DNA from: JBCBRD01 sp039819785
GTDB lineage: Bacteria; Pseudomonadota; Alphaproteobacteria; Rhizobiales; Hyphomicrobiaceae
Length of the DNA: 53,848 nucleotides
Reading direction: 5' to 3'
Assembly: GCA_039819785.1 (NCBI GenBank)
Contig: JBCBRH010000031.1
Span: forward strand, 1 to 53,848
Under the pieces are notes generated by a model that ran no database searches, was not told where the DNA came from, and worked only from the letters and a program-made list of their open reading frames with translations. Shown here piece by piece: positions 16,988-24,960 of this stretch. The translations under genes were made by a program, and so were the position numbers. Every line of letters begins with the position of its first letter. Positions within the stretch are counted from its first letter, which is position 1.

Positions 16988-17527
16988 GTGCATATCCTTT
17001 TCAATATCGTGGCATTCAAGCTGACATGGACGGCGTGCGTTTATGGTGCGGTGAACGCAATGCCATGGGCAGGGCCCCTGGCTGCCGCTGTGATCATCGC
17101 CATACACCTTGCCCTGGCGCGGTTGCCGCTGCCGGAACTACAACTCGTCGGTTTGTCGGGGCTTATGGGGCTGGTGTTCGAGACCGCCTTGATCCAGACC
17201 GGGCTGGTCAGTTTCGCTGGCCAGTTGGAATTGGCCGGGCTTGGCTGGCCCCCAGCTTGGCTGTTGGCCATGTGGCTCGGCTTCGCAACCCTTCTCAACG
17301 TGTCCTTCCGCTTCCTCCACCACCGCCTCGTCGTAGCCGCACTCCTTGGAGCAGCCGTTGGACCGCTGACATATCTGGGCGGCGAAAGCCTGGGCGGCAT
17401 CACCTTTACATCAGATAGAACCTTGGCGCTGGTCGCGGTTGCGGTGATGTGGGGGATTGCGATGCCGGTGCTGGCAGACCTGGGCCGTCGGTTCGATGGA
17501 TATAAACGCACTGTCGTTGCCCAATGA
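16988..17527 (+). CDS. DUF2878 family membrane protein
   Basis: 179 residues, highly hydrophobic, with about six membrane segments and short loops. The pattern N-I-V-A-F-K-L-T-W at the N terminus, L-G-F-A-T-L-L-N-V-S in the middle and P-L-T-Y-L-G-G toward the end fits DUF2878 proteins, whose function is unknown. The start is GTG at 16988, preceded by GGAG with a 6-base spacing. It converges with the BCCT transporter; the gap is only about 23 bp. Confidence 0.8.
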   Translation: MHILFNIVAFKLTWTACVYGAVNAMPWAGPLAAAVIIAIHLALARLPLPELQLVGLSGLMGLVFETALIQTGLVSFAGQLELAGLGWPPAWLLAMWLGFATLLNVSFRFLHHRLVVAALLGAAVGPLTYLGGESLGGITFTSDRTLALVAVAVMWGIAMPVLADLGRRFDGYKRTVVAQ

Positions 17528-17550
17528 ACAAAGCGTACGACGGACGTGGT

Positions 17551-19155
17551 CTAGCGTGCTCCAGCCTTTTGAAGCAAAGCGTGTTCGTCGCGCAAGCCAA
17601 GCCAAAGGCAGTAGCACATGCCCAACAGGACGAATAAGAACGGAAAGCCCGTCGCAATCGATGCTGCCTGCAGTGACGCCAATCCGCCGCCAAGCATGAG
17701 CGCGATCGCGACCAACCCCTCGAACACGGCCCAGAAAATCCGTTGCCCAACAGGCGGGTGAAGCTTGCCGCCGGCCGTGATCGTATCGATCACCAACGAC
17801 CCCGAGTCCGAAGAGGTCACAAAGAACACCAGCACAAGGACAATGCCGAGAAACGATAACACGGCTGAAAACGGCAGCTGCTCAAGCATCTTGAACAGCG
17901 ACAGCTCCGGTGCCCAATTCGTCACCGTCTCAGCCACGCCTTGATACCCATCCTGTGTCAGCTGCAACAACGCTGTACCACCAAACGTGCTCATCCATAC
18001 CACGCTGGCAAGCGTTGGCACGATCAACACGCAGACCAACAGTTCGCGCACCGTCCGACCGCGCGAGACACGGGCAATGAACATGCCGACAAACGGCGAC
18101 CATGAAATCCACCAAGCCCAGTAAAATGTCGTCCAGTCATGCACAAACAACTGATCCCGCCCGACAGGGCTGGAGAGCTGGGGCAGATGCGTGGCATAGG
18201 CCAAAGCGCTCGTCCCCAAAGTGGACAGAATCTGAAGTGTCGGGCCACTGACCAAGACAAACAACAACAGACCACCGGCCAGCATCATATTCAGTTCGCT
18301 CAACCTTCGGACGCCGGCATCGAGACCCGCAATAACCGACAGGGTCGCAACCCCGGTGATGCCGCAAATCAAAAGGACACGGCTCATGTCCGTATTGGGA
18401 ATGCCAAATAGATAGCTCAGACCCGCAAGCGCCTGTTCGGATCCGTATCCAAGCGATGTCGCGAGCCCAAACAGCGTCGCAAAGACCGCCAGAGTATCGA
18501 TCGCGTGGCCAAGCGGTCCCCAGACGCGCTCACCAAATAACGGGTAAAAGATCGACCGGATTGTTAAGGGCAGGCCGCGATTGTAGCTGAAGAACGACAG
18601 CGCCAACGCAACAACACCGAAGATCGCCCATGGATGCAGCCCCCAATGGAAGATGGTGGCCGCCATCGCCGCTTCCATACGCTCAGCATCAGAGGCTTCC
18701 GGCGTCAGCCCTAGCGGTGGGTTTTGGAAATGCGCAACCGGCTCCAACACACCAAAAAACATAAGCCCGATGCCCATGCCGGCTGAAAACAACATCGCCA
18801 GCCACCCGCTAAACGTAAACTCAGGAACGGCATCCGGGCCCCCCAGCCTGATGCGGCCATAGGGCGAAATAATCAGGCACAATGCGAACACGACGAACAC
18901 GTTGGCGCCCAACAAGAACACCCAGTCGAACGTCGAGGTCAGAAATTTTCTGAGGTCACCGAACCACTCCGCCGAGGCCGCAGGGAATACCAATGTGGTC
19001 CCAACGAAAGCCACGATCATGCATGCGGAGATGAAAAAGACCGGGTTGTGAACGTCAAATCCGAAGAACGCGACGTTGTGCTGTCCCGCTTCAAAGTCCG
19101 TATCGTAGGTGTTCAGCGGCTCTGAGTCGGGTGTCACTTTGGTGGAATCGACCAT
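17551..19155 (-). CDS. BCCT family transporter (betaine/choline/carnitine type)
   Basis: About 534 residues with 12 membrane segments. Signature stretches are G-M-G-I-G-L-M-F-F-G in TM3 and the W-A-W-W-I-S-W-S-P-F-V-G aromatic box in TM8, which bind quaternary ammonium substrates in BetP/CaiT relatives. It lies in the inner membrane and likely imports betaine, choline or a related osmolyte. ATG 19155 is chosen as the first residue of a hydrophilic N-terminal tail; a frame extension to 19233 has no membrane or conserved features. It lies about 115 bp downstream of the CrbR-like gene on the same strand, so the two may be co-transcribed. Confidence 0.9.
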   Translation of the reverse strand: MVDSTKVTPDSEPLNTYDTDFEAGQHNVAFFGFDVHNPVFFISACMIVAFVGTTLVFPAASAEWFGDLRKFLTSTFDWVFLLGANVFVVFALCLIISPYGRIRLGGPDAVPEFTFSGWLAMLFSAGMGIGLMFFGVLEPVAHFQNPPLGLTPEASDAERMEAAMAATIFHWGLHPWAIFGVVALALSFFSYNRGLPLTIRSIFYPLFGERVWGPLGHAIDTLAVFATLFGLATSLGYGSEQALAGLSYLFGIPNTDMSRVLLICGITGVATLSVIAGLDAGVRRLSELNMMLAGGLLLFVLVSGPTLQILSTLGTSALAYATHLPQLSSPVGRDQLFVHDWTTFYWAWWISWSPFVGMFIARVSRGRTVRELLVCVLIVPTLASVVWMSTFGGTALLQLTQDGYQGVAETVTNWAPELSLFKMLEQLPFSAVLSFLGIVLVLVFFVTSSDSGSLVIDTITAGGKLHPPVGQRIFWAVFEGLVAIALMLGGGLASLQAASIATGFPFLFVLLGMCYCLWLGLRDEHALLQKAGAR

Positions 19156-19269
19156 AGAAATCGCAAGTCCCCGGTGATTTGGAAAAGATCGGACCAGGGT
19201 GCGGGAAATCTGACAAGGGGGCAAGCAGGCCATGCTGCCACGCCCGCTCCCTGTCTGATCAATGTCTCA

Positions 19270-19929
19270 TCAATTCGGCATCTTTTGCCAGTCGCCGGCC
19301 TCGATCTTGTTGATCGCAATCACCGCTTGCGTTCGGCTATCGACACCGAGCTTTTGAAGGATCGCCGAGACGTGCGCCTTGATTGTCGCTTCCGAGACCG
19401 ACAGCTTGTAGGCGATCTGCTTGTTCAAAAGCCCTTCGCTTAGCATCATCAAGACGCGCACCTGTTGGGGTGTGAGAGTTGAAAGCCGGGCCAGCAGATC
19501 AGACGTCTCGTCATCTGCGGCCTGAGACAGGTCCACATCGGGTGGCGTCCACACATCGCCATTGAGAACAGCCTTCACCGCAGCACGGATATCATCAACG
19601 GGCTGGGACTTGGGAACAAAGCCAGAGGCGCCAAATTCGATACAGCGTCGAATGGTGCCTGGGTCTTCCTTTGCTGAAACAATAACAACCGGGATTTCGG
19701 GGTGTTGGGCGCGCAGATATAACAGACCCGACAGCCCCTGGACGCCAGGCATGGTCAGGTCGAGCAAAATGAGGTCGATGGGTTTTTTCTCGGCAAACAT
19801 TTCGTTCAGCTCATCCAAAGAGCTGGCTTCGGCAATCTCCAAGTCGTCTAGGGATGCAGATAAGGATTGATTGAGCGCACCGCGAAACAACGGGTGATCA
19901 TCGACAATGATAAGGCGGGTGAGGGCCAA
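19270..19929 (-). CDS. crbR: CrbR-like NarL/LuxR family response regulator
   Basis: About 219 residues. The receiver domain opens with L-I-I-V-D-D-H-P-L-F-R-G, carries the phospho-acceptor Asp57 in L-L-D-L-T-M-P-G, and has the conserved Lys in G-F-V-P-K-S. The C-terminal LuxR helix-turn-helix runs from LTPQQVRVLMML to KAHVSAILQKLGV. CrbR regulators act with CrbS-type symporter-kinases on acetyl-CoA synthetase and carboxylate genes in other bacteria. No ATG is available at the N terminus; TTG at 19929 has GGAG upstream with good spacing and is preferred over TTG 19956. It is divergent from the DUF4212/symporter genes, a likely target. Confidence 0.87.
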   Translation of the reverse strand: MALTRLIIVDDHPLFRGALNQSLSASLDDLEIAEASSLDELNEMFAEKKPIDLILLDLTMPGVQGLSGLLYLRAQHPEIPVVIVSAKEDPGTIRRCIEFGASGFVPKSQPVDDIRAAVKAVLNGDVWTPPDVDLSQAADDETSDLLARLSTLTPQQVRVLMMLSEGLLNKQIAYKLSVSEATIKAHVSAILQKLGVDSRTQAVIAINKIEAGDWQKMPN

Positions 19930-19956
19930 TGTACGTCTCCAAGAGATAGGGGCCAA

Positions 19957-20302
19957 CGAAGATCGATGCGGAGTTTTGCTCGAGTTTTAGGCGCAAAAAT
20001 CAATCACAAGGCAGGTAATAACCAAAGTTCACCGCCTTTGTGACACAGTCAGGGATGTAAGCAGCAGTTCGGAAGCTCTGACAACCCGGTATTCGCCACC
20101 AGTGCCTGTTAACGTTCACAAATTTGGCTCGATTGCCTCTTTTTGCGGTGTTTACAGGTATACATCTGTCGCTCGAAGGCTTCTGGTTTTTGCCGAAGTC
20201 TGATGGCACCATGATAAACGCCCACGGCACGTGTGGTGAATTTTACAGTGATCGCCAGCCGGGCATCAGGTTTTAGACACGCAGCATAAGGAAGATCAGC
20301 CG
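19957..20302. promoter_or_regulatory. Divergent regulatory region between crbR-like and DUF4212 genes
   Basis: This 346-bp gap must hold promoters for both directions. It is more AT-rich than its surroundings, with segments such as GTTAACGTTCACAAATTTGG at about 20107-20126 and a TATAC element near 20158. I cannot assign a CrbR site with confidence. No RNA gene is evident. Confidence 0.4.
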
Positions 20303-20563
20303 ATGATCGAGCGGAAGGAACGCAAGCCCTATTGGCGGCATACCAAATGGCAGATGTTGGCCAGCCTCGTTCCGTTCCTGATCGTTCTCATTGTTCTGCC
20401 GCTGTACGGTGACAGTCTGAACCACAACAAGTTTCTCGGCTTTCCGCTTGGATATTTTCTGGCCGCACATGGCATGGTGATCATCGCCGTGTTTACCGCT
20501 GCAAGTTTCGTCAATCGCCAGGACGCCATCGACCACTGGCATGGCGCTCATGAAGACAGCTGA
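20303..20563 (+). CDS. DUF4212 protein, small subunit of a sodium/solute symporter
   Basis: 86 residues with two membrane segments (about 18-38 and 48-68). It opens with a charged stretch and Y-W-R-H-T-K-W, then F-P-L-G-Y-F-L-A-A-H-G as the second helix starts, which is the DUF4212 signature. The family is the small partner of VC_2705-type symporters, encoded just upstream of them as here. AAGGAAG lies about 9 bases before the ATG. The large subunit begins 154 bp downstream on the same strand. Confidence 0.92.
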   Translation: MIERKERKPYWRHTKWQMLASLVPFLIVLIVLPLYGDSLNHNKFLGFPLGYFLAAHGMVIIAVFTAASFVNRQDAIDHWHGAHEDS

Positions 20564-20716
20564 CCACTTGTTTTTCGCCAGGTGAGCGTGTGGAAAACCA
20601 TCGCACTTCGGTTTTGAGAATCAGCGAGGGTGCAGATCGCATCAGTCTCCCGGTTTCGGAATTAGATGCTCGGCATCGCGGTTTTATTGAAAGCACCGGC
20701 AACCAAGTCGAAATAG

Positions 20717-22555
20717 ATGGCCCTGACCCCACAAACGCGCCTCGTGAACCCCAGACTGGGAACCTATTTCGGCATCTTTGCCAGCGGGTTTGCTGCTCTT
20801 GTTCTGCTGGCCCTGATTTTCGAACAGCTCGGCACGTCCGATGAGGCCTTGCGCCTTTTCATGTTGCTGGGCCCGCTTGTTTTGCTGCTGGCCATCGGCG
20901 CAGCAAGCTACACCAGTAAACCACTCGACTTCTTTGCGTCTGGCCGACGCGTTCCCGCCGTGTATTGCGGCCTTGGCTTGGCGACAACCGCGATAGGTGC
21001 CAGTGGCATGGTCACCATGGCCGGCATGCTTTTTATCGCAGGTTTCGATAGCCTCTTCCTGTTAAACGGCGCATTGGCGGGTTTCGTGCTGATGGCCGTT
21101 TTGCTTGCGCCTTTTCTTCGCAAGTTTGGGACATTTACGCTTCCAACCTATCTGGCGAGGCGCTTTGAAAGCCGACTGCTCAGGGCCGTTTCAGCTGGAT
21201 TGATTGCAGTCCCGTGCTTTCTATTTCTGATCGCAGAACTTGTCGTTGCGATGCGCGCAGCTGCTTGGCTGACCGGCCAGTCGAACCTCATTGTGGGGTC
21301 GTTAATCGCAACGGTGATTGCAGTCATCCTCATCATGGGCGGCATGAGAGCACTGACCTGGACCAACGTGGCAGCGGCGATCGCGACGTTGGTGGCGCTG
21401 TGCGTCCCCGTCACGATCATTGCGGTGATGATGGGCTATCTTCCGGTCCCGCACTTTTCCCATGGCCCCGTTTTACGTGCGATCGGCACGCAGGAGGCCG
21501 CGAACGGATTGCCTGTGGTTGTCCAGCCCGGCTTGGTGTTCGCATTGACGGGTGAAGGCGCCCAGGTCATTGCGAAGCGGTTTTCAGATCCCTTCGGAAC
21601 CATCGGCCCGCTCGCTTATGTTCTGGCAACCTTCACAATCATGTTCGGCGTTGCCGGTTCGCCGTGGCTGTTACCAAGGCTGGCGACCACGCCCGGCGTC
21701 TACGAGGCGCGCAAAACGCTTGGATGGGCCACCTTCTTTTTCGGTGCGATCATCATCACCGTGGCTACAATTACGGTGTTCTTGCGCCACTATCTGATGG
21801 AAGTGCCCAATGCATCGATCGCAGCCCCTCCTGAGTGGTTGCGGATCCTCATCAAAGAGGGGTTTGCCGAAGTCGCGACGCGCAGCACCCGCATGGCACT
21901 CACGAGCGTCGCGTTTGAGCGCGACAGCATTCTTCTCGCATTGCCGGCGGCGGGCGAACTTCCCCGTGTCTTCGAATTCCTGGCGGCAGCCGGCATCGTC
22001 ATGGCCGGTGTCGCAGGCGCATCCGCCGCCGCCCTCACGATTGCGAATTTACTGGCCGAAGACGTTGTGCATGGGCTGTCTTGGAAACCCGCAGCAGATA
22101 ACATTCGGTTTGCCACTGTTCGAATTCTGGTCTTGCTTGTCCTGGCGCTGGCAGCGTTTGCAGCGATGACGGTGCCATCGGACCCACTAAAGTTGCTTCT
22201 ATGGTCGCTTTCCATGAATGGGGCGACGGTGTTCCCAGTGCTTGTTGCATCCATCTGGTGGAAACGGATTAATCTGTTCGGCGCAGTTGCCGGCATGGTC
22301 ACCGGCTTCGTGCTGACGGTCCTGGTCATTATCGCAAGCGAAGCGGGCTTGACCAATATCTCCAGCGCACTGTCAGGGATGATCGCCGTCCCAGCCAGCA
22401 TCATTGCAGGCATCGCCGTCAGCCTCGTAACACCAAGGCCCAGCCGCCATTCACTGGAACTGGTTCGCGATCTGCGGATACCGGGCGGCGAGATCCTGTA
22501 TGATCGCGAAATGCGGCTGGCGCGGTTGAAGGAGCGCCGTCGCACGGCGAACTAA
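20717..22555 (+). CDS. VC_2705-type sodium/solute symporter
   Basis: 612 residues with about 13 membrane helices and the SSS family signature. Helix-rich motifs include F-F-A-S-G-R-R-V-P-A and L-G-L-A-T-T-A-I-G-A-S-G, close to ActP-like acetate permeases. A central extra loop (around L-V-F-A-L-T-G-E-G-A-Q-V-I) and the pairing with DUF4212 place it in the VC_2705 subfamily. The substrate is probably acetate or another short carboxylate, from its relation to ActP and the adjacent CrbR-like regulator; this is inference. The ATG start has only a weak ribosome site. Confidence 0.9.
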   Translation: MALTPQTRLVNPRLGTYFGIFASGFAALVLLALIFEQLGTSDEALRLFMLLGPLVLLLAIGAASYTSKPLDFFASGRRVPAVYCGLGLATTAIGASGMVTMAGMLFIAGFDSLFLLNGALAGFVLMAVLLAPFLRKFGTFTLPTYLARRFESRLLRAVSAGLIAVPCFLFLIAELVVAMRAAAWLTGQSNLIVGSLIATVIAVILIMGGMRALTWTNVAAAIATLVALCVPVTIIAVMMGYLPVPHFSHGPVLRAIGTQEAANGLPVVVQPGLVFALTGEGAQVIAKRFSDPFGTIGPLAYVLATFTIMFGVAGSPWLLPRLATTPGVYEARKTLGWATFFFGAIIITVATITVFLRHYLMEVPNASIAAPPEWLRILIKEGFAEVATRSTRMALTSVAFERDSILLALPAAGELPRVFEFLAAAGIVMAGVAGASAAALTIANLLAEDVVHGLSWKPAADNIRFATVRILVLLVLALAAFAAMTVPSDPLKLLLWSLSMNGATVFPVLVASIWWKRINLFGAVAGMVTGFVLTVLVIIASEAGLTNISSALSGMIAVPASIIAGIAVSLVTPRPSRHSLELVRDLRIPGGEILYDREMRLARLKERRRTAN

Positions 22556-22798
22556 CAGCAGCACTGGGATTGATTGGAAGTGTCAAACCATATCACCGCA
22601 AAAATCGCCAAAAAGACCGGTGTCAATTGGCGCACCCACCCTTCAATGAGAACAGATCAAAGACTACTATGATAACTGGACGCGTCGGGCGGCCCATCAC
22701 GTGTTGGGGAAACGGCGAACGTGCCGGTTTCTACGCACCGTCTCAATTTAGCCTGCTCTCAGCCGACGGATGAACCTGGCAGTCGAGGCCAACGCACT

Positions 22799-23803
22799 AT
22801 GGGACAAGAGCCGTCTGAGCTTTTTCCACCTCTCCAACCTCTGCAAACCGGTTTGCTGGATGTCGGCGATGGCCACTGCATTTATTTTGAGGATTGCGGC
22901 AACCCAAACGGACAGCCCGTCGTCATGATTCATGGCGGGCCTGGTGCAGGGTCCAATCCGCAAATGCGCAGGTTCCATGACCCCAGCGTTTACAGGATCA
23001 TCCTGTTTGATCAGCGCGGCTGCGGACGATCGCGTCCACATGCGAGCCTCGAGGCCAATACCACCTGGCATCTCGTCTCCGACATGGAACGCCTGCGCAT
23101 CTATCTGGGCATTGATCGCTGGCAATTGTTCGGAGGGTCCTGGGGCGCGACCCTTGCGCTGGCCTATGCGCAAACGCACCCGCAGCGCGTGTCGTCGATG
23201 ATCCTGCGCGGTGTCTTCCTGATGCGTCAGACAGAACTCGACTGGTTTTATCTCGATGGCTGCAACCGTCTGTTCCCGGACGCGTATGAGGCTTTTATTG
23301 CCCCGCTGTCGATTGAAGAGAGATCAGATGTCATCGCATCCTACTATCATCGCCTGACCCACCCGAGCGATGCCATCCGTATGCCGGCCGCCAAGGCCTG
23401 GAGTCACTGGGAAGCGTCCACACTGTCCTTAACGCCTCAATCCAAACGCCGCAGGCTGTTTGAACATGACACGTTTGCGTTGGCGTTCGCCCGGATCGAG
23501 TGCCACTACTTTATCAATCGCGGCTTCATGTCATACGACGGTCAATTGCTGCAGAATATGGACAGGTTGGCGGGGACGCCGATCACCGTCATCAACGGCC
23601 GCTATGACGTGATCACACCACTAAAAAGCGCATGGGATCTTTGCGCTGCCCTCCCCTCGATTGACTTACAGATCATAGAGGGGGCCGGCCACGCCATGAC
23701 GGAACCGGCCACGTCAAAAGCCCTTGTTAGGGCAGCTCAAGAACACCAAGGGCTGAATATCCAGGATCGGTTGTTCACGAGCCCGGCTCGATCGTCGGTC
23801 TAA
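22799..23803 (+). CDS. pip: Prolyl aminopeptidase (proline iminopeptidase)
   Basis: About 334 residues of the alpha/beta-hydrolase fold. It has the oxyanion H-G-G-P-G-A-G, F-D-Q-R-G-C-G-R-S, the nucleophile elbow G-G-S-W-G (Ser), V-I-N-G-R-Y-D (catalytic Asp) and G-A-G-H-A (catalytic His). These are the signatures of family S33 prolyl aminopeptidase, which removes N-terminal proline from peptides in the cytoplasm. ATG 22799 is preferred; GAGG lies about 10 bases upstream, while the open frame reaches 22721. It is a single gene. Confidence 0.93.
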   Translation: MGQEPSELFPPLQPLQTGLLDVGDGHCIYFEDCGNPNGQPVVMIHGGPGAGSNPQMRRFHDPSVYRIILFDQRGCGRSRPHASLEANTTWHLVSDMERLRIYLGIDRWQLFGGSWGATLALAYAQTHPQRVSSMILRGVFLMRQTELDWFYLDGCNRLFPDAYEAFIAPLSIEERSDVIASYYHRLTHPSDAIRMPAAKAWSHWEASTLSLTPQSKRRRLFEHDTFALAFARIECHYFINRGFMSYDGQLLQNMDRLAGTPITVINGRYDVITPLKSAWDLCAALPSIDLQIIEGAGHAMTEPATSKALVRAAQEHQGLNIQDRLFTSPARSSV

Positions 23804-23905
23804 GTGCTTAACCGGTTTGACCAGCGTCCCGCCAATGCCGGACGCCGGTCAAACAGGGATACAAGACCTAGCTCCGAGCACGTTCCTGTCTCGGTTGTGA
23901 GAGCT

Positions 23906-24523
23906 CTAAAGCGGTGTCGGGGCTTCGACATTCGGGGCGCGATCTTGTTTGCGCGGAATATCGGGGTCGGTCTTGTCGCCGAAATCCTCGAAACGCTCGC
24001 GAAACTTGCGGATCATGCCTTCGAGATAATCGACAGCTTGATCGACATCTTTTTCGCTCGGCAACTTCAGTTCTGGCATGCCGCCTGGTGGTCCAGCTAA
24101 AGGGCCCTCGTCGTCGCCCGTCGCAGGCGGCTTGCGCCCGTCCAGACCAAACACCTCTTCCATTTTGCGGATTTCAGCCTTCAACTCTTCGTTCTCGGCC
24201 TTGAGCTTGTCCAACTCGGACTGAGATAGCGTGGGGCTTGGGGCAGCTGCACCCGCATCCGCATCTGGTGCGACGTCCATTGGATTGCACGACCAGGCAC
24301 CGTTCTCGCTTTTGCAAAACGACATGGACCCGGTTTTCTTGTCTAGCCGGATAAATCCGCCATCCACGGGGGACATGGAAAAACGTGCATCGTCTTCATC
24401 GCCCGGTGCAGCCTTCGCCAGTGGCATGGCGAGCATCGCAATGGCGATAACGGCGGCGGCAAAAACGCCCATCGCAGCACCGAAAGCGGGGCCGACACGG
24501 TCGGATTTCAAAGGAGAAATCAT
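23906..24523 (-). CDS. Exported or membrane-anchored coiled-coil protein, unknown function
   Basis: 205 residues. A single hydrophobic segment (about 14-37) could be an uncleaved anchor or a signal peptide ending near AKAAPG. The mature part has an SPVDGGFIRLDKKTG block, a Cys pair (F-C-K-S and S-C-N-P), a short coiled coil (SELDKLKAENEELKAEIRKM) and a C-terminal helix with LEGMIRKFRERF. Proline-rich linkers separate them. I recognise no family with a known role. It is divergent from the PodJ-like gene. The start ATG 24523 has AGGAG-like TCTCCTT complement nearby at 24512 inside the frame, so the start is not fixed. Confidence 0.7.
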   Translation of the reverse strand: MISPLKSDRVGPAFGAAMGVFAAAVIAIAMLAMPLAKAAPGDEDDARFSMSPVDGGFIRLDKKTGSMSFCKSENGAWSCNPMDVAPDADAGAAAPSPTLSQSELDKLKAENEELKAEIRKMEEVFGLDGRKPPATGDDEGPLAGPPGGMPELKLPSEKDVDQAVDYLEGMIRKFRERFEDFGDKTDPDIPRKQDRAPNVEAPTPL

Positions 24524-24960
24524 GGTTTACCTCTTCATTTTGAACAATCAGCGCGGCTGATAAGAGCTGGCGCCAGATCTGCGGTCCCGGCGCCGACATA
24601 CCACGACTGTCGTCATGCGCTAACCCAGGTGCCTGGAAAATCGGGCAATTTCATTACCGAACCACCTGAATTGAGCTGCGTTCAGGCTCTTCAGCGCTGC
24701 ACATTGCGCGTCTCACGATCAACACACCGCGTGATGCTGCGGAAGTCTTTGCCGGTTTTGCCGCGCCCTTAACGCATCGTTTACGCGAACCACCGAGCTT
24801 GAGGTTTGAGAGGTTCCCTTCGTGCCGCGTGTGAACCAGCAAATACGCCTAAAAGCCGGCACGAGCAGCCATGGGATCTGGCCCATGACCCTCACCCTCG
24901 CACATTGCAGGATCAGTCGGCTCTGAAGCGTTCTGTCGGACCGTGAAACAGGACCCTGAA
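24524..24960. other. Divergent intergenic region upstream of the PodJ-like gene, 437 bp
   Basis: Lies between the coiled-coil gene (leftward) and the PodJ-like gene (rightward). It holds a CtrA-like box (24769-24784) and no credible coding frame; a 62-codon leftward frame at 24654-24842 lacks any protein features. The ribosome site AGGA at about 24950 serves the PodJ-like ATG. Confidence 0.4.
24769..24784 (+). promoter_or_regulatory. CtrA-like binding site
   Basis: TTAAC-GCATCG-TTTAC matches the CtrA consensus TTAAC-N6-TTAAC at nine of ten bases. It lies 177 bp upstream of the PodJ-like ATG, in the shared divergent region. CtrA is the alphaproteobacterial cell-cycle regulator; control of a polarity gene would fit. 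A single-site match in a long region is not proof. Confidence 0.45.

Noticed and set aside
21790..22545. 251-codon - strand frame opposite the VC_2705 symporter
   Set aside because: Antisense to a well-supported transporter; no motifs and no ribosome site.
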